Source of the DNA: G963662675 sp963662675
GTDB taxonomy: Bacteria > Bacteroidota > Bacteroidia > Bacteroidales > Prolixibacteraceae
Reading direction: 5' to 3'
Length of the DNA: 64,000 nt
NCBI GenBank assembly: GCA_963662675.2
Contig: CAXXHP010000004.1
Location: 434,001 to 498,000, forward strand
Position numbers and translations under genes: made by a program. Every line of letters starts with the position of its first letter. The stretch's first letter is position 1. The notes below the pieces were generated by a model that saw only the letters and a program-made list of their open reading frames with translations, searched no databases and was not told where the DNA came from. Shown here one piece after another: positions 59,336-64,000 of the stretch.

Positions 59336-62300
59336 TGAATATCTTTCGCTACGCTATAAAATCACTGCTTCACTTTTGGAAACTCAATCTGACCATTATT
59401 TTAGGAGTGTCACTTAGTATGGCTATTCTTTTAGGGGCTTTCGTCATTGGCGACACGGTTTCCTTTAGCCTCAATCAAATTACATTGCAGCGCCTTGGTA
59501 ATACAGATCTTGTTGTTACAGCCGGAGAACGCCTTTTTCGTCAGGAGTTGGCTTCAGAAATAACAACAAGCGGAGCAGAAGCTACTCCCATGCTCTTCTC
59601 TAATGGAATGGCTGTTTACAATGGGGGAGCAGCAAGGGCAAATCAATTACAGGTTTGGGGAGTAAATGAAGGATTTAACAACATTGCAGGAACAGACAGT
59701 TTGTTTTTCATGCAAAATAATGAAGCTGTTATTAATGAGCAGCTAGCTGAAATTTTAGGTGTTCAGATTGGCGAAGAGCTCGTGCTTCGTGTCAATAAGC
59801 TTAGTACATTCCCTGCAAACACGCCATTTGTTTCGGCCGATGAAAGCACTGTTTCTTTTCGTGTGATGGTGAAGGCCATTGCCAAAACTGAACAAACTGC
59901 AAACTTTAATCTTCAAAATAGCCAAACTGCTCCAAAGAATATTTTCATTTCACTTGATTGGTTTAATCGCCAAATGCAATTGGAAGGGAAAGCCAATGTT
60001 TTACTGGTGCATGCATCTGGACTAGATGAAGAGAGCTTGCTAAAAGATATTGCGCAGTATTGGGAGATAGATGATATAAGCCTTGTTATTCGTGAAAATG
60101 CGGAATTGAATTATACCGAACTTATTTCGGACAGGGTTTTTATTGAACCCATTATTGAAGAAAAACTGTTGCAGAATGTTGAACAGACATACTCTGTACT
60201 AAGCTATTTTGTCAACCAAATTCAGCTGAATGATAAGTCAACACCTTACTCTTTTGTAGCGGGTGTTCCTGAATTGTACACAAATATCCAGAATGATGAA
60301 ATAATTATAAACGACTGGCTTGCTGATGATTTGCAGGCGGTGGTTGGAGATTCACTTCAATTGAATTATTATGAAGTTGGACCTCTGCGTCAGCTCATTG
60401 AAAAGACCATTTGGTTCCATATTTCTGACATTGTAGAGATGAAAGGCAAGTGGGCTGATGTGAATTTAATGCCAGATATTCCAGGCTTGTCTGATGCGGG
60501 TCATTGTAGTGAATGGGAAACAGGTGTTCCTGTCGATTTAGCCGACATTCGCCAAAAAGACGAAGATTACTGGAATGATTACAAAGGAACGCCCAAAGCA
60601 TTTGTCAACCTGAATACTGCTAAACGTTTATGGAGCAACCGTTTTGGTTCATCAACTGCTATTCGGGTAGAAGGATTAATAGCGCAAAATATTGAGACGA
60701 AGGTGTTAACAGAACTGGCTCCTTCTGAATTAGGTTTTCAAATAAAAGCCTCCAGAAATGAAGGCTTGCAGGCAGCAGGTCAGGCAATTGATTTTGGTGG
60801 GCTATTTATTGGTCTCAGCTTTTTTGTTCTGTTTGCAGCGCTGTTGCTGGCTTATTTGATGTTTCAGCTATATCTGAACTTCAGAAAAGCAGAAATTGGC
60901 ACACTCCATGCTATCGGTTTTACGCCTGAAAAAATTAAGAACTTGTTTTTTATAGAAACTATTTTTATGGTAATTGTCGGTATTTTTCTGGGAATTCCGA
61001 TTGGTCTGGCCTACAATAGCTTGATTTTAGATGCTATAAATACCATTTGGCGTGATATTGTCCAAACATCTATTCTACATATTCATATTACACCAATGGC
61101 TATCGTGCAGTCTGTTGTTATTGTGGCTGCTATTAGTTTGATAACTGTATGGTTCATTCTACGGAAATATTCAAACCTTCAGGTTGTTCAAGTACAACGT
61201 ACAGATGCTTCAAAAAGCAGTAACGGAAATAGGTCATTGAAAATAGGTCTGCTATTAATCATCATCTCAATAGGGCTTCTATTCATTCAGGGAATAAGTC
61301 AGGAAATAAATGCGGATATATTTTTCATAAGTGGTTTTGGTATTTTGCCTGGGTTAATATTGATGCTGAATTATTGGTTTGTGAAAAGAGAAGGACAAAC
61401 AGCGAAGAGCCTTTCGTTTCTCTATTTTTCAAGCATGTTGGTCTTGTCTGATAGAAAGCGAAATGTGCTTGTTGTGAGCTTTCTTTCTGTTGGTGTTTTT
61501 CTTGTTATTTCAACCGGTTTATATCGTAAAGATCTGACTAGTCATGCTGATTTACCTTCATCGGGGACGGGCGGCTACAGTTATTTTGCGGAAACAAGCT
61601 TTCCGGTTTTATATGATTTAAATTCGGAAGAGGGGCGTGTTGAGCTGGGATTGGAAGATTCATCGACTTTATTTGTGCAATTACAAGCATTAGCCGGAGA
61701 TGATGCCAGCTGTCTAAATCTAAATATGATAAGCCGTCCGCGTATATTAGGCTTTGATCCATCTGACTTTGATTCTCGCCAATCATTTACCTTCTCTACA
61801 AAAACCGAAGAGCTGGATAGTGAGCATCCATGGTTGTCTCTGAACAAACGTTTACCCAACGGACAAATTCCGGCTATTGCAGATCAAACGGTAATAAAAT
61901 GGGGACTTGGCAAATCTGTAGGAGATACCCTTGTATATCAGAATGAAGGTGGCCAGAAGGTGGTACTCAAATTGATTGGGGGATTGGCCAATTCTGTTTT
62001 CCAAGGAAATATTTTGATTGGGGACAGCCTCTTTTATACTAATTTCCCTTCGGTAAGTGGGTCAAAGGTTTTTCTAATTCAGTCTCCAACAGATGAGGAA
62101 GATAATCTTCGCACAGCATTTCGAAATTACGGTCTTGACATCACTCCAGCAAAAGATCGCTTACTCTTGTTTTATCAAATCGAAAATACATATTTGGATA
62201 TCTTTCTAATGTTGGGGGCTTTGGGTTTACTCATTGGAACTATTGGTTTGGGGGTTATTATTTTTCGAAGCATTTTTGAGAAGAAAGCCCAATATGCTTT

Positions 62301-62568
62301 GTTGGAAGCCACTGGTTTTCGCAAGCAGACAATCCGGCGTATTAATCTTCAGGGAGACATGTATATTGTTGTACTTTCTCTATTTATCGGTTTGGTGCCG
62401 GCTATTATTTCAGGGTTGCCTAGTTTGCTTACGTCGCTCTATTCTGGTTTGATTTACTGGGTTTTGGGTATATTTGTTCTTGTATTGATTAGTGCTTGGT
62501 TGTGGGTGTTTTTAGCAAACCGGCTAGCCATGAAAAGTAATCTATATGAGGCGTTGAGGAATGAATAA
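59335..62568 (+). CDS. FtsX-domain ABC transporter permease (large, two FtsX domains)
   Basis: A 1077-residue inner-membrane protein. TM1 lies near residues 16-40, followed by a large periplasmic domain of about 430 residues. A first FtsX block spans about 480-600 (FIGLSFFVLFAALLLAYLM, EIGTLHAIGFTPEKI). More helices and a second periplasmic domain follow, then a second FtsX block near 950-1077 (IFLMLGALGLLIGTIGLG, YALLEATGFRKQTIRR). The repeated xLxAxGF motif marks the ATPase-coupling helices. Proteins of this class pull substrates such as lipoproteins or signals across the periplasm. Its place at the end of the redox operon suggests that it handles one of the encoded propellers. Confidence 0.88.
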   Translation: MNIFRYAIKSLLHFWKLNLTIILGVSLSMAILLGAFVIGDTVSFSLNQITLQRLGNTDLVVTAGERLFRQELASEITTSGAEATPMLFSNGMAVYNGGAARANQLQVWGVNEGFNNIAGTDSLFFMQNNEAVINEQLAEILGVQIGEELVLRVNKLSTFPANTPFVSADESTVSFRVMVKAIAKTEQTANFNLQNSQTAPKNIFISLDWFNRQMQLEGKANVLLVHASGLDEESLLKDIAQYWEIDDISLVIRENAELNYTELISDRVFIEPIIEEKLLQNVEQTYSVLSYFVNQIQLNDKSTPYSFVAGVPELYTNIQNDEIIINDWLADDLQAVVGDSLQLNYYEVGPLRQLIEKTIWFHISDIVEMKGKWADVNLMPDIPGLSDAGHCSEWETGVPVDLADIRQKDEDYWNDYKGTPKAFVNLNTAKRLWSNRFGSSTAIRVEGLIAQNIETKVLTELAPSELGFQIKASRNEGLQAAGQAIDFGGLFIGLSFFVLFAALLLAYLMFQLYLNFRKAEIGTLHAIGFTPEKIKNLFFIETIFMVIVGIFLGIPIGLAYNSLILDAINTIWRDIVQTSILHIHITPMAIVQSVVIVAAISLITVWFILRKYSNLQVVQVQRTDASKSSNGNRSLKIGLLLIIISIGLLFIQGISQEINADIFFISGFGILPGLILMLNYWFVKREGQTAKSLSFLYFSSMLVLSDRKRNVLVVSFLSVGVFLVISTGLYRKDLTSHADLPSSGTGGYSYFAETSFPVLYDLNSEEGRVELGLEDSSTLFVQLQALAGDDASCLNLNMISRPRILGFDPSDFDSRQSFTFSTKTEELDSEHPWLSLNKRLPNGQIPAIADQTVIKWGLGKSVGDTLVYQNEGGQKVVLKLIGGLANSVFQGNILIGDSLFYTNFPSVSGSKVFLIQSPTDEEDNLRTAFRNYGLDITPAKDRLLLFYQIENTYLDIFLMLGALGLLIGTIGLGVIIFRSIFEKKAQYALLEATGFRKQTIRRINLQGDMYIVVLSLFIGLVPAIISGLPSLLTSLYSGLIYWVLGIFVLVLISAWLWVFLANRLAMKSNLYEALRNE

Positions 62569-62668
62569 CGTGGTTTCAGAACTAACAATTTCTACCATGT
62601 CTATCGATTAGTAAATTCTTTGATTCATTTGCTATTGGCAATGACTTAGTACTAGCATCCGTTTACTT

Positions 62669-63928
62669 TTATTTTAGGCCGAATATTAATGGCAATATAA
62701 AAACGACAAAAATTGTCCATAAAGCATAAATTGGCAAATAGGTGGATATTGTCAATTCAACTTTTTTAATCTTTTCTTTTTTGAAGTTAACCCGGTATAA
62801 ATCAAGCATGATAAGTATTAAGTTGCCAAAAATTAATAGGTTTGAACCAAGTACAGCAATTCTATTTGGTGTAAATCCATATTCTCCAAGTCTGTAAAGT
62901 ATTGCAGATAATGCAACCAAATCAATTATTAGAGTGACAATTGAAAGTGCAAAAAGAGTTATTTCGGTTAAACGTTGTTTCTTGTTTTTTGAAGTTTCTG
63001 AAATTGAAAATACGACAATCGCCATTACCCCTAATAGCATGAGATTAAAGACAATTAGAAAGTCCCTGTCATTATATGGATCTTTCCCGGTAACTACAAT
63101 GCTAATCATGAAGATGACTAAAGTTATAAGAACGAGAGGACTAAATATATTTGCAATTATTGGGGCAATTTTATTAGCAACAAAAGGATATTTACGAATG
63201 ATGTAAGTTGCAACAATGGGAGCAGATGCTAATCCCCATATACCAATGTAGTTAAAATAAAATTGCTCAATTTTCAAATCAATAGCAGAGAATAAACCTA
63301 GAGTCACAACCGCTAGAGCGCCACCTGCAATTAGAATAATTGCTCCTAAAATTGCTAAATCACCATTGTATTTAATGTAATCAATTCGTTTGGTTTTGTC
63401 TGTTGTGTTAAAGTCAATATATACGAGACCGTACAAACACCAAATCATTAGCGGTAGGTGTATGTATGCCAAAGTAATTGAATGGCTATCTCTATTTGAC
63501 GGCAAAAAATTAATGTAAATTGCAGAGATGATAAAAACGGAGAGAGTAATTAACAACTGTTTTGTTTTAATTAAATCTTTTGTCAGAAAAACGAATAAAG
63601 ATAGTCCTCCAAAAACAACCAGGCCTGCATTTTTTTCATAGAAAAAATAATATGTTATATCTATGCCAAACAATTGGGGTATTTTAATTAGAAATCCAGT
63701 TATGATACAGGCGACAATTAAAAATAATATATCCGTGTGGCTGGTTTTAGCCGAGGTGTCATTTAGTTTGTTAAACTCGAAGCGATTTTTCCAAAACTCA
63801 GAAGCTTTATATACTGCAATCTCTGGGTAAATCTCAAGAAAAGCTTTTTTAAACCCTTTTTTATCTGCCTGATAGATTTTTTCAAGCTGCTCAGCGTTTT
63901 CAATATTATCTTTAATCTTATTCTTCAT
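62669..63928 (-). CDS. Polytopic membrane protein of unknown function (possibly DUF4153-like)
   Basis: A 419-residue protein with an N-terminal soluble segment of about 75 charged residues (EQLEKIYQADKKGFKKAFLEI) and about ten hydrophobic helices (for example ILFLIVACIITGFLI, ALAVVTLGLFSAID, VLITLVIFMISIVV). There is no recognised catalytic motif. The overall layout resembles DUF4153 membrane proteins, which in this phylum are often linked to a small regulator gene; the assignment is tentative. Its ATG lies 11 bases inside the end of the upstream gene, so the pair is translationally coupled. Confidence 0.7.
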   Translation of the reverse strand: MKNKIKDNIENAEQLEKIYQADKKGFKKAFLEIYPEIAVYKASEFWKNRFEFNKLNDTSAKTSHTDILFLIVACIITGFLIKIPQLFGIDITYYFFYEKNAGLVVFGGLSLFVFLTKDLIKTKQLLITLSVFIISAIYINFLPSNRDSHSITLAYIHLPLMIWCLYGLVYIDFNTTDKTKRIDYIKYNGDLAILGAIILIAGGALAVVTLGLFSAIDLKIEQFYFNYIGIWGLASAPIVATYIIRKYPFVANKIAPIIANIFSPLVLITLVIFMISIVVTGKDPYNDRDFLIVFNLMLLGVMAIVVFSISETSKNKKQRLTEITLFALSIVTLIIDLVALSAILYRLGEYGFTPNRIAVLGSNLLIFGNLILIMLDLYRVNFKKEKIKKVELTISTYLPIYALWTIFVVFILPLIFGLK

Positions 63929-64000
63929 TACGCGTTGGGTGTTCTTGGTTTTTATATTGCTTAACTAATTCAATTGTATGTGTCAATAATTCAGCCCCAC
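63918..64000 (-). CDS. 3' end of an upstream gene (partial)
   Basis: On the minus strand an open frame enters from the window edge, reading GAELLTHTIELVKQYKNQ and ending NEE with TAA at 63920-63918. Twenty-six codons are visible, a single amphipathic helix and a charged tail. The overlap of 11 bases with the following membrane-protein gene implies a real coupled pair. The helix would suit the end of a small winged-helix regulator, but that is guesswork. Confidence 0.6.
   Translation of the reverse strand, partial: GAELLTHTIELVKQYKNQEHPTRNEE

Noticed and set aside
1..64000. CRISPR arrays, tRNA or rRNA genes, integrases, transposases
   Set aside because: None was recognised by reading either strand; no regular direct repeats, tRNA-like cloverleaf ends or transposase motifs were found. 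A tRNAscan or ISfinder search would be decisive.

Overview
The window looks like the chromosome of a low-GC, facultatively anaerobic member of the Bacteroidota, probably near Marinilabiliales/Prolixibacteraceae-type marine or sediment bacteria; this is inferred from gene families, not from a marker gene. Supporting signs are a NigD-like lipoprotein, S9 peptidases with PD40 propellers, a TonB-family protein with the phylum's usual N-terminus, a TonB-dependent receptor, several promoters of the Bacteroidota type (TTTG, about 19 nt, TAnnTTTG), and few Shine-Dalgarno sites. No tRNA, rRNA, CRISPR, integrase or transposase was recognised.

Layout. 1-835 is a GC-rich 3' end of an esterase gene that does not match the rest in composition (chimeric join or recent import). 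1038-3942 holds an aldo/keto reductase, a SnoaL-like protein, a perfect 24-bp-arm palindrome beside a decayed metallophosphoesterase, and a CorA transporter. 4001-6591 (minus) is a three-gene set, nucleotidyltransferase / PLP enzyme / CDP-alcohol phosphatidyltransferase, that could make and attach a phospholipid head group. 7284-8573 is a split ThrE/YjjPB-type exporter. 8865-13570 is a heme operon hemN-hemG-hemF-hemH. 13605-28709 is mostly housekeeping and envelope: thioredoxin lipoprotein, NigD-like protein, two S9 peptidases, topoisomerase III, CvfB-like protein, Gfo/Idh/MocA oxidoreductase, MalQ, TonB-like protein, and a POTRA/beta-barrel protein. 29031-35766 is a signalling region: two paralogous CHASE8-type histidine kinases around a TonB-dependent receptor and a YfiR-like protein. 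Then come an SNF2 helicase, NfnAB transhydrogenase and a five-LysM periplasmic-binding protein.

The most unusual part is 44438-62568, thirteen same-strand genes. It combines four PQQ-like beta-propeller proteins, an NHL-type propeller, a 64-residue four-cysteine protein, a Tat-exported NapG-like polyferredoxin, a NosR/NapH-like membrane Fe-S protein, a NuoE-HydB fusion, a Fer2/GltD-like flavoprotein that has lost its NAD(P)H-binding domain, a GT4 glycosyltransferase and a LolD/FtsX-type ABC transporter. The two flavin/Fe-S proteins together resemble the StnABC/HydBC electron-bifurcating modules. My inference is a cytosolic NADH oxidation module that passes electrons through a membrane polyferredoxin to periplasmic Fe-S and propeller proteins. 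I know of no described system with this exact composition. Three copies of a double-hairpin intergenic repeat sit at three successive junctions of this operon.

The window ends with a minus-strand polytopic membrane protein translationally coupled to an upstream gene of which only the 3' end is present.
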